DNA of 34,581 nt from JAAXTX01 sp035560715 (GCA_035560715.1 DATMYW010000009.1:1-34581); one strand, 5' to 3'; counted from the first letter of the stretch, positions 13,725-21,974 are shown. Made by a program: numbers and translations. The notes: generated from the sequence alone by a model not told the origin.

Positions 13725-14330
13725 TCACTTTCGACTTTTCACTTCCTGTGAGATCACCTTATCCACGATACCGTACGTCTTCGCCTCGTCGGCGGTCATG
13801 AAGTAATCGCGGTCGGTATCCTTCTCGATCTTCGCGAGCTTCTGACCGGTGTGCTTCGCGAGGATCCGGTTCAGCCGATCGCGGGTCCGGAGGATATGCC
13901 TCGCGTGGATCTCCACCTCGGTCGCCTGTCCCTCGGCACCGCCGAGCACCTGATGGATCATCACCTCGCCGTTCGGAAGTATCATGCGCTTACCCTTCGC
14001 CCCGGCCGACAGGAGGAGTGCGGCGGCAGACGCCGCCATCCCGACGCAGATCGTCGAGACGTCCGGCTTGATATGCTGCATCGTGTCATAGATCGCCAGT
14101 GCCGCGGTCACCGATCCTCCCGGTGAATTGATATAGAGCCGGATATCCTCCTTGCGGTTCTGCGAATCGAGGAACAGCAATTCCGCGATGACCGTATTCG
14201 CCACGGCGTCATCGATCGGTGACCCGAGGAAGATGATCCGATCCTGCAGGAGCCGAGAATAGATATCGTATGCCCGCTCCCCGAGACTCGTCTTCTCGAC
14301 GACCATGGGGACGAGATGCTGGTTGTTCAT
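13725..14330 (-). CDS. clpP: ATP-dependent Clp protease proteolytic subunit
   Basis: ClpP forms the barrel-shaped serine protease that works with an AAA+ unfoldase such as ClpX. The 201-residue form has the triad S101 (GMAASAA), H126 (MIHQ) and D175 (DTDRD), the INSPGGSV oxyanion strand (68-74), and the GQATEVEIHA helix. The common MIHQP is MIHQV here, a mild change. The frame runs to 14426, but the ATG at 14330 fits the family N-terminus (LVPMVVEKT). It follows tig by 95 bases, presumably in the nusA-tig-clpP unit. No clpX follows. The last residues (VKSRK) and the stop lie in the repeat sequence at 13725-13747. Confidence 0.97.
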   Translation of the reverse strand: MNNQHLVPMVVEKTSLGERAYDIYSRLLQDRIIFLGSPIDDAVANTVIAELLFLDSQNRKEDIRLYINSPGGSVTAALAIYDTMQHIKPDVSTICVGMAASAAALLLSAGAKGKRMILPNGEVMIHQVLGGAEGQATEVEIHARHILRTRDRLNRILAKHTGQKLAKIEKDTDRDYFMTADEAKTYGIVDKVISQEVKSRK

Positions 14331-14425
14331 AGACTTTGGAATCAATGATCCGACCTCGGTACGACGGACGCGTCTTCCGGAGGTTTTCAGCGCTCCCCGG
14401 GAACCGGCGGGTCTTAAGAAGATCA

Positions 14426-15715
14426 CTAGAGCGTCTCTAAAAATACGAGGACCTTCTCATTGCGTGATCGCTCGCGGATCGACGCGTAGATCGCCGGGAG
14501 ATCGAGATCCTTTTCGGCCTGGCGCACGCTCTTCACGTACGCAAGCACCTTGTTCATCTCCTCTTCGATCTCCTCGTTGGCGACATCGATGTCCCGGTCC
14601 TTCGCGATCGACTCGAGCGCGAACTGTGAAAGCAGCCGTTTCCCGGCCTGCGGTCGCCACTCGACGGATAGGTCCTCCTCGGTCTTGCCGATACGCGCAA
14701 GGTAATCGGGAAGCGAGAGTCCCGTCATGGACGCCTGATGCGCGAATTCCGAGATCATGCGCCGGAGTTCGGAGTCGACGAGTATGTCGGGCAGCTCGGC
14801 ATCGGTGACGGACACGATCGTGTCGAGAATCTCGCCTCGGTGCCGTTCCTTCGTCCGCTCCTCCTGCTCCGCGATCATCCCGTCACGGACACTCTTTCGG
14901 AGTTCGTCGATGTTTTCGAACCGGCCCAGGGACTTCGCGAACTCGTCGGATAATTCGGGGATCTCCTGCTCCTGGACCAGAAGGAGTTTCACATGGAAAT
15001 CGGCCGGCTTCCCGGCAAGCGTCTTCTCGTGATACGCATCCGGAAAGGAAAGCGTAAACGTCTTCTCGTCGTCCGATTCCATCCCGACGATACCTTCCTC
15101 AAACCCCGGAATGAACGCCCCGGAACCGAGTACGATCGGGTGTTTCCTGCCGACCCCTCCTTCGATCGGCACGCCACCCATCGAGACCTCGAAATCGAGT
15201 TCGACCGCATCCCCCTCCTTCGCGGGGCGATTCACGGTCACGAGTTTCGCGCGGGTCTTCGCGATGCGACCGAGTTCTTCCTCGACCTCCGTATCCTTCA
15301 CCTCGGGTTTCTCCTTCGCATGTCTCGCGTTCACGTCCTTCACGGCTTTCTCCCATCCGCCAAGCTTCGCTTCCGGCATGACCGCCATCTTCACGGTGAA
15401 CACCAATGCCGCGTTTTCAGCCGCATCCTCCAACTCGATTTCCGGACGCCCGATCCCTTCGATCTTCGCCTCGGCGAGCACTTTCGGGAACAGATGATCG
15501 ATCGCATGCTCCGCCCCCTCGACAAGGATGGTCGCCTTTCCGAGTTTCTTCTCGAGGACCTCTCGCGGGATCTTGCCCTTGCGGAATCCTTCGACCTTCA
15601 CCTGCGAGGAAAGATGCGCGACCGCGTGTTCGATTTCACCCTTCCATTCATCCCACGGGATCGAGACCGACAGTTCGACCTTCGAGCCCGGCATCCGATT
15701 CACCTGTACGTCCAT
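14426..15715 (-). CDS. tig: Trigger factor
   Basis: This ribosome-associated chaperone meets nascent chains at the exit tunnel and has prolyl isomerase activity. The 429-residue protein has the full three-part layout: ribosome-binding domain with GFRKGKIP at 43-50, an FKBP-like isomerase domain (about 160-245, with GAFIPGFEEGIVGM), and the helical C-terminal chaperone arms. The isomerase domain is retained but diverged. There is no Shine-Dalgarno sequence; TATCTTTCCT precedes the ATG. It lies 66 bases after nusA and 95 before clpP, all on the minus strand. A tig-clpP pairing is common in bacteria and fits co-regulated folding and turnover of new proteins. Confidence 0.97.
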   Translation of the reverse strand: MDVQVNRMPGSKVELSVSIPWDEWKGEIEHAVAHLSSQVKVEGFRKGKIPREVLEKKLGKATILVEGAEHAIDHLFPKVLAEAKIEGIGRPEIELEDAAENAALVFTVKMAVMPEAKLGGWEKAVKDVNARHAKEKPEVKDTEVEEELGRIAKTRAKLVTVNRPAKEGDAVELDFEVSMGGVPIEGGVGRKHPIVLGSGAFIPGFEEGIVGMESDDEKTFTLSFPDAYHEKTLAGKPADFHVKLLLVQEQEIPELSDEFAKSLGRFENIDELRKSVRDGMIAEQEERTKERHRGEILDTIVSVTDAELPDILVDSELRRMISEFAHQASMTGLSLPDYLARIGKTEEDLSVEWRPQAGKRLLSQFALESIAKDRDIDVANEEIEEEMNKVLAYVKSVRQAEKDLDLPAIYASIRERSRNEKVLVFLETL

Positions 15716-15781
15716 AGGAAAGATATTGATTGAAAAACCGGAAAGCGCGTGCCGCTTCGCGGGAAACGCGCTTCGAACGGA

Positions 15782-17098
15782 CTATTCGGCCGACGGGGAT
15801 TCCGCCTCCTCGGCCGAAGCCTTAGCTTCGGTCGCGTCCGATACGGACATCTCGACGACCGGAGCCTCGACGGACTCCTCCTCGATGACCGGCGCGCCCG
15901 TGCCGGAGACATCAATCCGACAGTTGGCAAGCTTCGCCGCAAGCCGGACGTTCTGTCCGCGCTTGCCGATGGCGAGCGAGAGCTGGTCCTCGGGAACCAT
16001 CACCTTCGCGCGACGGCCTTCCGCCTCGTCCTCGGCGATGTCGACCGAGACGACCTTCGCCGGACTCATCGCCGCGGTGATGAACTTCGCCGGGTCCTCG
16101 TTCCATTCGATGATGTCGACCTTCTCGCCACCGAGCTCGTCGATGACCGCCTGAACGCGCGTCCCACGCTGTCCGACGCAGGAACCGATCGGGTCGACGC
16201 CCTCCTGGTTCGCGGATACCGCGATCTTGGTGCGCGATCCGGCTTCGCGGGCGATCGCCTTGATCTCGACGGTGCCGGCCGCGATCTCGGGGACCTCGAG
16301 CGTGAAGAGGTGCCGGATCATTTCCGGATGCGAGCGGGAAAGCACGAGACCCGGTCCCTTGGATTCCGCCTCGACGCGGACGAGGAACACCTTCAAATGC
16401 TGGCCGATGCGGTAGTTCTCGCCCTCGACCTGCTCAGACGGGAACAGGATACCGACCGACTTGCCGAGATCGACGTACACGTTGCGTCCCTCGATGCGCT
16501 GGACGATGCCGTTGACGACCTCGCCCTCGTGGTCCTTGTATTCCTCGAACATCACCTGACGTTCCGCCTCGCGCAGACGCTGGATAACGACCTGCTTCGC
16601 GGTCTGTGCCGCGACGCGACCGAAGTCCTCGTGTGCGGGGAGTTCGATTTCGATCACGTCGCCGACCTTCGCGTCCTTCTTGAGGAGTTTCGCGTCATCG
16701 AGCGTGAGGTCACGCTCCGGATTGTATCGCGGAAGGCGGTCCTCGCCGTCCTCGATCGTCTCCTCGACCTCCTTCTTCGCCGCCGCCTTGGGATCGACAA
16801 CCTCCTCTTCAACCTCTTCGGCCTCCTCTACGAACTCGCGGGTCGTCTCGTCGACGACTTCCTTCACGAGGAAGAAGCTCGCGGTCTTCGCGATCTCGTC
16901 GAACTGCGCGCGGATGACCTGGCTCTTCTTGCCATAGTCTCGCTTGTACGCGACGGCGAGCGCCGCTTCGACCACCTCGAGCACCTTTTCCTTCGGGAGC
17001 CCCTTCTCATCGACGATCTGCATGATCGCGCTGCCGAACTCGCCCAACCGCCCCGAGAGACTCGGCTCCGGTTCGGGAGCCTTCTTCCGTGCTGCCAT
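15782..17098 (-). CDS. nusA: Transcription termination/antitermination protein NusA
   Basis: NusA binds RNA polymerase and modulates pausing, termination and antitermination. The 438-residue protein has the N-terminal polymerase-binding domain (about 18-150), interrupted by an acidic Glu/Lys-rich segment (88-125), then an S1 domain (about 192-245), and two KH domains with GSCVGQRGTRVQAV and LAIGKRGQNVRLA. A Glu/Ala-rich acidic tail of about 40 residues closes it. The E. coli C-terminal repeats are absent, as in most bacteria. No Shine-Dalgarno sequence precedes the ATG. A promoter lies 268 bases upstream and an early terminator sits in the leader, which suggests autoregulation. rimP, often its neighbour, is not here. 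Confidence 0.97.
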   Translation of the reverse strand: MAARKKAPEPEPSLSGRLGEFGSAIMQIVDEKGLPKEKVLEVVEAALAVAYKRDYGKKSQVIRAQFDEIAKTASFFLVKEVVDETTREFVEEAEEVEEEVVDPKAAAKKEVEETIEDGEDRLPRYNPERDLTLDDAKLLKKDAKVGDVIEIELPAHEDFGRVAAQTAKQVVIQRLREAERQVMFEEYKDHEGEVVNGIVQRIEGRNVYVDLGKSVGILFPSEQVEGENYRIGQHLKVFLVRVEAESKGPGLVLSRSHPEMIRHLFTLEVPEIAAGTVEIKAIAREAGSRTKIAVSANQEGVDPIGSCVGQRGTRVQAVIDELGGEKVDIIEWNEDPAKFITAAMSPAKVVSVDIAEDEAEGRRAKVMVPEDQLSLAIGKRGQNVRLAAKLANCRIDVSGTGAPVIEEESVEAPVVEMSVSDATEAKASAEEAESPSAE

Positions 17099-17310
17099 AT
17101 GCTTGTATTATGACGGACTCGCGACGTATCCGCCGGAGACCCGTCCTGGTTAACGATGGGATACTGCTTTCCACACTTCCGTATCCGGCTTCCCTTTCGG
17201 AGGGGAGCTCCGCATCATGTGCGGTGAGGAGTGCAGAAAGCATGATCCGAAATCGGACGCGTCCTTTCGATTGGCGAAACCGATCTTTTCGATCGGATAC
17301 TCCGCCCATC
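17099..17310 (-). promoter_or_regulatory. Long structured leader of nusA
   Basis: After the early terminator the leader continues about 210 bases. Several stems can be drawn, such as CCGATC/GATCGG (17279-17295) and a CCCTTTCGGAGGGG-type hairpin (17193-17206). A 100-codon frame (17007-17309) crosses it but overlaps nusA and looks random, rich in Arg and Ser. Confidence 0.45.
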
Positions 17311-17338
17311 TAAAGAAAAAAGTCCGCTCTCGCGAACT
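17311..17338 (-). terminator. Early intrinsic terminator (attenuator) in the nusA leader
   Basis: On the minus strand a 7-bp stem (AGTTCGC/GCGGACT) with a GAGA tetraloop is followed by TTTTTTCTTT. It starts about 20 bases after the predicted transcription start and far before nusA, so it must be read through for the operon to be expressed. Confidence 0.75.
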
Positions 17339-17365
17339 CCGACACCGCCCTATCCGTATGGGAAC

Positions 17366-17394
17366 AGTATAGGTCCAAAAGTCAGTTTTGTCAA
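17366..17394 (-). promoter_or_regulatory. Consensus promoter of nusA-tig-clpP
   Basis: On the minus strand: TTGACA, exactly 17 bases, TATACT. The predicted start is near 17359. Confidence 0.85.
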
Positions 17395-17563
17395 ATCAGG
17401 GCGGTGGTGTGCTTCCTGCTTAACGGCTCCGCGCAGGACCATTCGGAGAGACGCCCTGTTAGGACATCTCTTCCGGAAAAACTGCCAAAAACACCAGCTT
17501 GATAGCCTTACTAAGCCTTAATATTTTAGAAAACGACAGAAGTGTGTTTTTTTCCCACATTGA

Positions 17564-17592
17564 TTGACTTTTTCAAGTTTTTGTGCTAGAAT
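17564..17592 (+). promoter_or_regulatory. Strong promoter of the orphan membrane pair
   Basis: TTGACT, 17 bases, TAGAAT, with TGC before the -10. Downstream, CCCCGTTACG at 17594-17603 recurs at the same place after the promoter at 27129. The region 17395-17563 holds no gene that I can support. Confidence 0.85.
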
Positions 17593-17594
17593 GC

Positions 17595-17638
17595 CCCGTT
17601 ACGGTCATAGTGCCCGCTCTCGGACACCCCGTAACGGG
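17595..17638 (+). promoter_or_regulatory. Leader stem-loop before the orphan membrane pair
   Basis: A 10-bp perfect stem (17595-17604 with 17629-17638) encloses a 24-base loop with a small inner CCG/CGG stem. It begins near the predicted 5' end of the RNA and may stabilise it. Confidence 0.55.
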
Positions 17639-17685
17639 CACCTGAACAATTTCACAGACAACAATGAAAATTCGAGGAGGCAATC

Positions 17686-18594
17686 ATGCTCGATTTACGC
17701 GATATCGATCTCATATCCGTAGCGGATCTCGTCCAACTCGCCATGAGGGCGAAAGGCTGGCTTAAGGCCGCCAAGGGAACCCCTCCAGCGGTCGGCACGG
17801 CCGAAGATGTCTTTCTGAAAGGAACAGATGATCCGAACATGTTCCAGTACCTGCTGACGCTCTGCAGGACGGAAACTCGGGTAACGTTCATTCCCGCGCT
17901 TATGACAAGGCTGAATCCCGAAGAAGCTCGCAGCCTCATCTACAATTACCTGCGTTCGCCGAACCGGATGATGGAGGTGATCACGAAAACGGACCCGGCA
18001 GCGACACAGGGCGGCGGCACAACGGACCCGAAGAAGAAAGGTGTGCCGAAGGAGACAAGGAAGACAATCGACCCCCGCGGCACGAAGGATGATGCGCGGG
18101 TCAAGATGATCGAACTCCTATACGACACCTGGAAATACCTGTCCGAACACGGTACGTCCGAAGACCAGGCGTACGAACAGGTGAAGGAAAACCTGGGGAA
18201 GAACGGCCTGCTCAGCCACGTGACTACCCAGGAAAAGGCGAAAAAAGTCTGGGACGAACTCGCCGAGACCCTGAAGAAGCAGGGACCGGAAATCAACTCG
18301 AGGCTTTTCAAGTCGCTTCTGTCGAAAAAGGTGACCGACGATATCGTCGCCAAATCCGGCGACCAGTCCCACGAGAAGCTTTGTCAGGCGGTCTGGGCCA
18401 CACTCGGCGGAGAGACGCCGGAAGAACGAAAGGCATTCCTCGCAGATAAGACGAGGGAGGCAAGGAACTCGGTGTTCTTCCCGAAATCAGCCCAGACCGG
18501 AAAGGTCAAGCTGTCGGTCATCGTTTCATATTCAGCAATCGCCGTTCTCGTCGTCACGCTCCTCATCTGGTGCGCGACGTTCTGGAACGGCTAA
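17686..18594 (+). CDS. Orphan tail-anchored protein of unknown function
   Basis: I do not recognise this 302-residue protein. A mostly helical soluble part fills residues 1-270, with a Pro/Gly/Lys-rich linker at about 103-135 (TQGGGTTDPKKKG) separating two helical halves. One membrane helix lies at about 276-296 (VSYSAIAVLVVTLLIWCATF), followed by only a few residues, so the bulk should face the cytosol as a tail-anchored protein. The start is certain: GAGGAGG seven bases before ATG. It is the first gene of a two-gene unit with the multi-pass protein at 18607, 12 bases downstream, which may be its partner. Confidence 0.8.
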   Translation: MLDLRDIDLISVADLVQLAMRAKGWLKAAKGTPPAVGTAEDVFLKGTDDPNMFQYLLTLCRTETRVTFIPALMTRLNPEEARSLIYNYLRSPNRMMEVITKTDPAATQGGGTTDPKKKGVPKETRKTIDPRGTKDDARVKMIELLYDTWKYLSEHGTSEDQAYEQVKENLGKNGLLSHVTTQEKAKKVWDELAETLKKQGPEINSRLFKSLLSKKVTDDIVAKSGDQSHEKLCQAVWATLGGETPEERKAFLADKTREARNSVFFPKSAQTGKVKLSVIVSYSAIAVLVVTLLIWCATFWNG

Positions 18595-18606
18595 AACGGA
18601 AAAAAA

Positions 18607-19875
18607 ATGCAAAATAATCAAAATCCGACGCCGCAGCAACTCAATGCGGCACAGCAGATGGCCGAGAACGCAGGCCTGAAAAGCGAGGTCGAGATCGGAC
18701 TGCTCATCGAGGCCGTCCGACAGACGATGGCGAAGTGGTCGGCGAAATACGGGGCATGGTTCCTCGCGGCGAAGATTTTCCTCGTCGTCGAGACGGTCTG
18801 TTACCTCCTGGGATGCGTCATCGCGTCCCACAATCACTGGAAGGGCGTTCCCGAGCTGCTCTTCCTCGGTTCAAGTCTCGTCGATGTGCTCGTCGCGACA
18901 TCCGTCAGGGCGATACTGACGGCGGGACTCATGAATTCCACCATCGCCGGCAAGGGGTTGCCGAAGATGACCATCGGTCAACTCTTTACAGCCCCGTTCA
19001 GTGCCGATGCCAAATGGCCGGACTTCGACACCGAGAAGTATGCGAAGGAGTTCCTCGGCGGAGTAAGGGGCCTGGGGTTCATCGTCGGCTACTGGATCGT
19101 AGTGAAGGGACTGGTCGCGATATTCAGCAATCTCGTTCCGATCAGCTCATTCGCCGGCGTCGTGATACTCCTTGCGGGCGTCGTCGTCCTGGCGGTGTTC
19201 AGCTTCGTCGACAAGGCGCCGCAAAGTCCATGGTTTAAGAGAATCGTCATCACGATGGGCATCCTCGAGGTACTGTACGGGGTGGTCGTGACGGCATACT
19301 GGCCCACCCGGACGGAGACCGAAGCGACGTCGATCCTTGCTCGAAACCAAACGAACAGGGACCTCAGAAACGTAGAGAATCTCGCGCGCCTGAAGAGGAA
19401 AGTTGAGAGCGGCGAAATACTCACTTCCGAGGAGGTAACCGAGGTGAGACAGAGGGAGATCGAGTCAGGCGCCGTCGCGGAGAATGCGAAAGCGACGCTC
19501 GCCGGCACGACCGTCGAATACGCTATTCCCGCGAATATCGCTGGACCGCTTGCGCCGATCTCTCTCCCGGCCGGAAGGTACAAATGGGATATAGACGGCG
19601 ATGCCGTGATGATCATGCGCACCCCGTACCGCGAAGAGCCCATCAACCTGAAAGATGACCGAAAGGCCGGGATGCCCTGGGACAATCCGAATTATCAGGG
19701 CTGCGGGATGATGATCGGCGGTACCGCACGCGGACTGGAAATCGTATCGACAGGCCCGAATGACAAGATTCCGGTCAGCTTCAATACCTACTCGGGATTG
19801 AGGCAAGACTTGAATCAGAACGTACGGGGCGTACGTCCGACAAAGGTCGTGCTGCGCTTCCGAAAACAACTGTAA
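18607..19875 (+). CDS. Orphan multi-pass membrane protein of unknown function
   Basis: I do not recognise this 422-residue protein. It has a Gln/Asn-rich N-terminus, about five hydrophobic segments in the first half (roughly 50-72, 84-106, 152-172, 178-200 and 212-232), a charged helical stretch (about 240-290, NRDLRNVENLARLKRKVESGE), and a soluble C-terminal domain (about 300-422) rich in beta-type sequence such as YKWDIDGDAVMIM and VSFNTYSG. The C-terminal domain presumably sits outside or inside the membrane as a ligand or assembly domain; the side cannot be read. Twelve bases separate it from the upstream orphan. The ribosome site is weak (AACGGAAAAAA). A clean terminator follows. Confidence 0.8.
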   Translation: MQNNQNPTPQQLNAAQQMAENAGLKSEVEIGLLIEAVRQTMAKWSAKYGAWFLAAKIFLVVETVCYLLGCVIASHNHWKGVPELLFLGSSLVDVLVATSVRAILTAGLMNSTIAGKGLPKMTIGQLFTAPFSADAKWPDFDTEKYAKEFLGGVRGLGFIVGYWIVVKGLVAIFSNLVPISSFAGVVILLAGVVVLAVFSFVDKAPQSPWFKRIVITMGILEVLYGVVVTAYWPTRTETEATSILARNQTNRDLRNVENLARLKRKVESGEILTSEEVTEVRQREIESGAVAENAKATLAGTTVEYAIPANIAGPLAPISLPAGRYKWDIDGDAVMIMRTPYREEPINLKDDRKAGMPWDNPNYQGCGMMIGGTARGLEIVSTGPNDKIPVSFNTYSGLRQDLNQNVRGVRPTKVVLRFRKQL

Positions 19876-19880
19876 CGAAG

Positions 19881-19920
19881 ACGGCCTTGCTGCAACACAG
19901 CAAGGCCGTTCATCTTTTTC
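19881..19920 (+). terminator. Intrinsic terminator of the orphan membrane pair
   Basis: A 12-bp perfect stem with a 5-base loop (19881-19892 with 19898-19909) is followed by TCATCTTTTTC. Confidence 0.9.
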
Positions 19921-19930
19921 CGGTCGTAAA

Positions 19931-21070
19931 TCAGGAGAACAGTCCGGCAACCGTCCGGATGATGATGAGCGACAGGATGACGACCGCGACTCCTATGACC
20001 GAGTATTTGATGATACTCTTGGCGGTCTCGGCGCGTTTCTCATCGCCCGCGGCGGCGAAGAACATGAACCCGCCGATGACGAACATGATGATCGCGAGGA
20101 GCCCGGTGATGCCGAGGAGGAAATTGAGAATGTCCTGCACGATCTCAACCGCGGATTTCGCATCGGCTACGGAGGTCGGGACCTCTGCTTCGCCCCATCC
20201 GAGCACGTCTCCGATCACTTTGAGGAAAGACGGCGCGGCCACGCCGATCGCGAGTCCGATCAGGGCTGCGGTAATCATTTTCTTCGCGGTTCCGATGCGC
20301 TTTTCGTCACCGGCCGACGTGATATAGAAGATGCCGCCAAGAACGATGAAGAGGAGCGCCAACCAAACGATGATCTGTTGGAACGCGTCAAGAAATACCG
20401 CGGTCGCCCCTTGGACCGTATCGAACGCCAGCGGGTTGGTGAAAGCCACCGCGGACATCGCGCCGGCACCGGCGCCGGCACCGGCACCCGTGTTCGCCGC
20501 AGCGGTACCCGCTGCCGTTGCTGCCGTTGCTGCGGTACAGCAGATATCCCCGGCAGAAGAGCAGTTGGCACGTGCCGTCCCGGCATATCCGGTCGGACAC
20601 ACGGTATAGCAGTAGCCGGCGACATTACTCGCATTGATGCAGGCGCCGGCTGCGGTCGCGCCGGTATTCGCCACGCAGCAGCTGTTCCCGACGTACGCCG
20701 CCCCGCTCTCCGCCCGGCAGGTTCCGTCCGAATGCTCTGACGCGGCGTCACAGCGTGCCCGGCAGGCGCCAGGCTGATTCGAGGATGCCCCGCTGCACGT
20801 CCCTCCGGAACCGGAAACCTGAGAATCCCTGCAAATAACCGCGACGCCGCTACCTGCGAGGCCTGATGCCGTCTGTTGGCACTCGGCAAGATTGTCAAAT
20901 GAGAAGCTCGTCCCCGATGAATTCACGTAGGTCGACCCGCTCGAATTCGTGAGGACGTACCGAAGGCTCGTATTCGTGGCAACGGCCGCGGATACGGGAG
21001 AGGGTGTGATGATGGATACAGACAGGACGATAGCGAAAACCGACAGGAGGGAACGAATGTATCCTTTCAT
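19931..21070 (-). CDS. Cysteine-rich protein with two type IV secretion pilin-like domains
   Basis: The 379-residue protein has a signal peptide (about 1-28, ending VSA), a Ser/Thr/Gly-rich segment with 14 cysteines between residues 64 and 178, an Ala/Gly low-complexity linker (about 180-205), and then two tandem pilin-like modules. Each module has a helix, a G-D-E-K-R turn (254-258 and 342-346), AK, and a second helix. The four smaller neighbours have one such module each. The family resembles T4SS_pilin (PF18895) and VirB2/TrbC-type pilins. The cysteine region should be outside the membrane and probably disulfide-bonded. The gene is the last of a three-gene unit. Role in secretion, DNA uptake or adhesion is inference. 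Confidence 0.82.
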   Translation of the reverse strand: MKGYIRSLLSVFAIVLSVSIITPSPVSAAVATNTSLRYVLTNSSGSTYVNSSGTSFSFDNLAECQQTASGLAGSGVAVICRDSQVSGSGGTCSGASSNQPGACRARCDAASEHSDGTCRAESGAAYVGNSCCVANTGATAAGACINASNVAGYCYTVCPTGYAGTARANCSSAGDICCTAATAATAAGTAAANTGAGAGAGAGAMSAVAFTNPLAFDTVQGATAVFLDAFQQIIVWLALLFIVLGGIFYITSAGDEKRIGTAKKMITAALIGLAIGVAAPSFLKVIGDVLGWGEAEVPTSVADAKSAVEIVQDILNFLLGITGLLAIIMFVIGGFMFFAAAGDEKRAETAKSIIKYSVIGVAVVILSLIIIRTVAGLFS

Positions 21071-21119
21071 ACGGAGAAACGCGTTAAACGCCTTTTATGA
21101 TATGGACCCGGGACGGATA

Positions 21120-21527
21120 TCAGTACGTCGTCGAGGTACCCTCGACGATACGCTGAACGGTATAGATGACCGTATAGCCCAGAAGCGCGACAGCGACACC
21201 GATGACGGCGTACTTGATATTGTTCTTCGCGTTTTCGGTGTTCTTTTCGTCGCCCGCGGCGGTGAGGTATTGGTACCCGGCCACCACGAACATGATGATG
21301 GCGATGAGTCCGAGCATGCCGAGGAGCCAGTTCATCACATTGATGATGACCGTGCCGATAGGCGTCTCCGGCAAACCGGTGGAGTCACCGCTCGGTACAC
21401 AGACGCCACCCATAAGCGTGCCGTCGGTGCACGTCGCAGCGGCACGTGTCACCGCAGGAACGAACAGCACCACAGTGAGGGCGGCAGTCGAAAGTAAACG
21501 GAGCGAAAGCGATCGGAAACGGTGCAT
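21120..21527 (-). CDS. Type IV secretion pilin-like protein
   Basis: A 135-residue protein: signal peptide (about 1-29, ending TRA), a short N-terminal part with two cysteines (C33, C43) that could form a disulfide, then membrane helix 1 (about 62-90), the A-A-G-D-E-K turn (90-94), AK, and helix 2 (about 106-125). This fits the T4SS_pilin/VirB2-like family seen in Patescibacteria. It lies 13 bases after the 21541 gene and 49 before the cysteine-rich double-module gene, so these three are probably one transcript. No Shine-Dalgarno sequence is visible. Whether it forms a pilus, or a membrane ring for secretion, cannot be told here. Confidence 0.85.
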   Translation of the reverse strand: MHRFRSLSLRLLSTAALTVVLFVPAVTRAAATCTDGTLMGGVCVPSGDSTGLPETPIGTVIINVMNWLLGMLGLIAIIMFVVAGYQYLTAAGDEKNTENAKNNIKYAVIGVAVALLGYTVIYTVQRIVEGTSTTY

Positions 21528-21540
21528 AGGCGATTATGTT

Positions 21541-21933
21541 CTAATATGCCCCACCATCGGCCTCTCCGCCGACAAGCGCGACGACCGTATTGATGACGAT
21601 GTAGCCGATAAGCGCCACTACGACCGCGATGATCGCGTACTTCATCAGGTTCTTGGATTGTTCGGTCTTGCTCTCGTCGCCAGCGGCGGTGAGATAGAGA
21701 AATCCGGCGATAACGAACGAGATGACCGCTCCGAGGCCGAGGATACCGAGTATCCAGTTCATGATCGTCGTGAGGATGTAACCGATCGGATCAAGCGACA
21801 TGCCGGCATCCGCCGCGACCTCTTCATAGGAGTCCCCCGTATCGGGAACGACGCCATACCTTGCGAAGACGGCGAACGGCGCCGAAAGCGCCAGCGTGAA
21901 AAGTCCGTACCCCAACCTGGCGATCTTTTTCAT
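21541..21933 (-). CDS. Type IV secretion pilin-like protein
   Basis: A 130-residue protein from the ATG at 21933 (the frame extends to 21975 but the signal peptide starts here: MKKIARLGYGLF). The signal peptide ends near residue 24 (VFA), then an acidic linker, membrane helix 1 (about 53-82), the A-A-G-D-E-S-K turn (83-89), AKxLMKYAI-like stretch, and helix 2 (about 98-120). It is most like the protein at 22091, sharing GxYGxxP near the mature end, T-T-I/V-M-N-W and GDESKTE. It has its own extended -10 promoter and starts the three-gene unit. No Shine-Dalgarno. Confidence 0.87.
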   Translation of the reverse strand: MKKIARLGYGLFTLALSAPFAVFARYGVVPDTGDSYEEVAADAGMSLDPIGYILTTIMNWILGILGLGAVISFVIAGFLYLTAAGDESKTEQSKNLMKYAIIAVVVALIGYIVINTVVALVGGEADGGAY

Positions 21934-21965
21934 AGAAATTTTATTTCGGTGGATACCTATGGAAA

Positions 21966-21974
21966 ATTGTATCA
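21966..21974 (-). promoter_or_regulatory. Extended -10 promoter of the distal pilin unit
   Basis: On the minus strand TGA-TACAAT lies about 33 bases before the ATG at 21933, with no good -35. It supports a separate transcript from the 22091 gene. Confidence 0.5.

Noticed and set aside
15749..17113. 454-codon frame antisense to nusA
   Set aside because: NusA has complete domains on the other strand; this frame has no start signals or domains.
17007..17309. 100-codon frame in the nusA leader
   Set aside because: Overlaps nusA, no ribosome site, random composition; the region is better explained as a structured leader.
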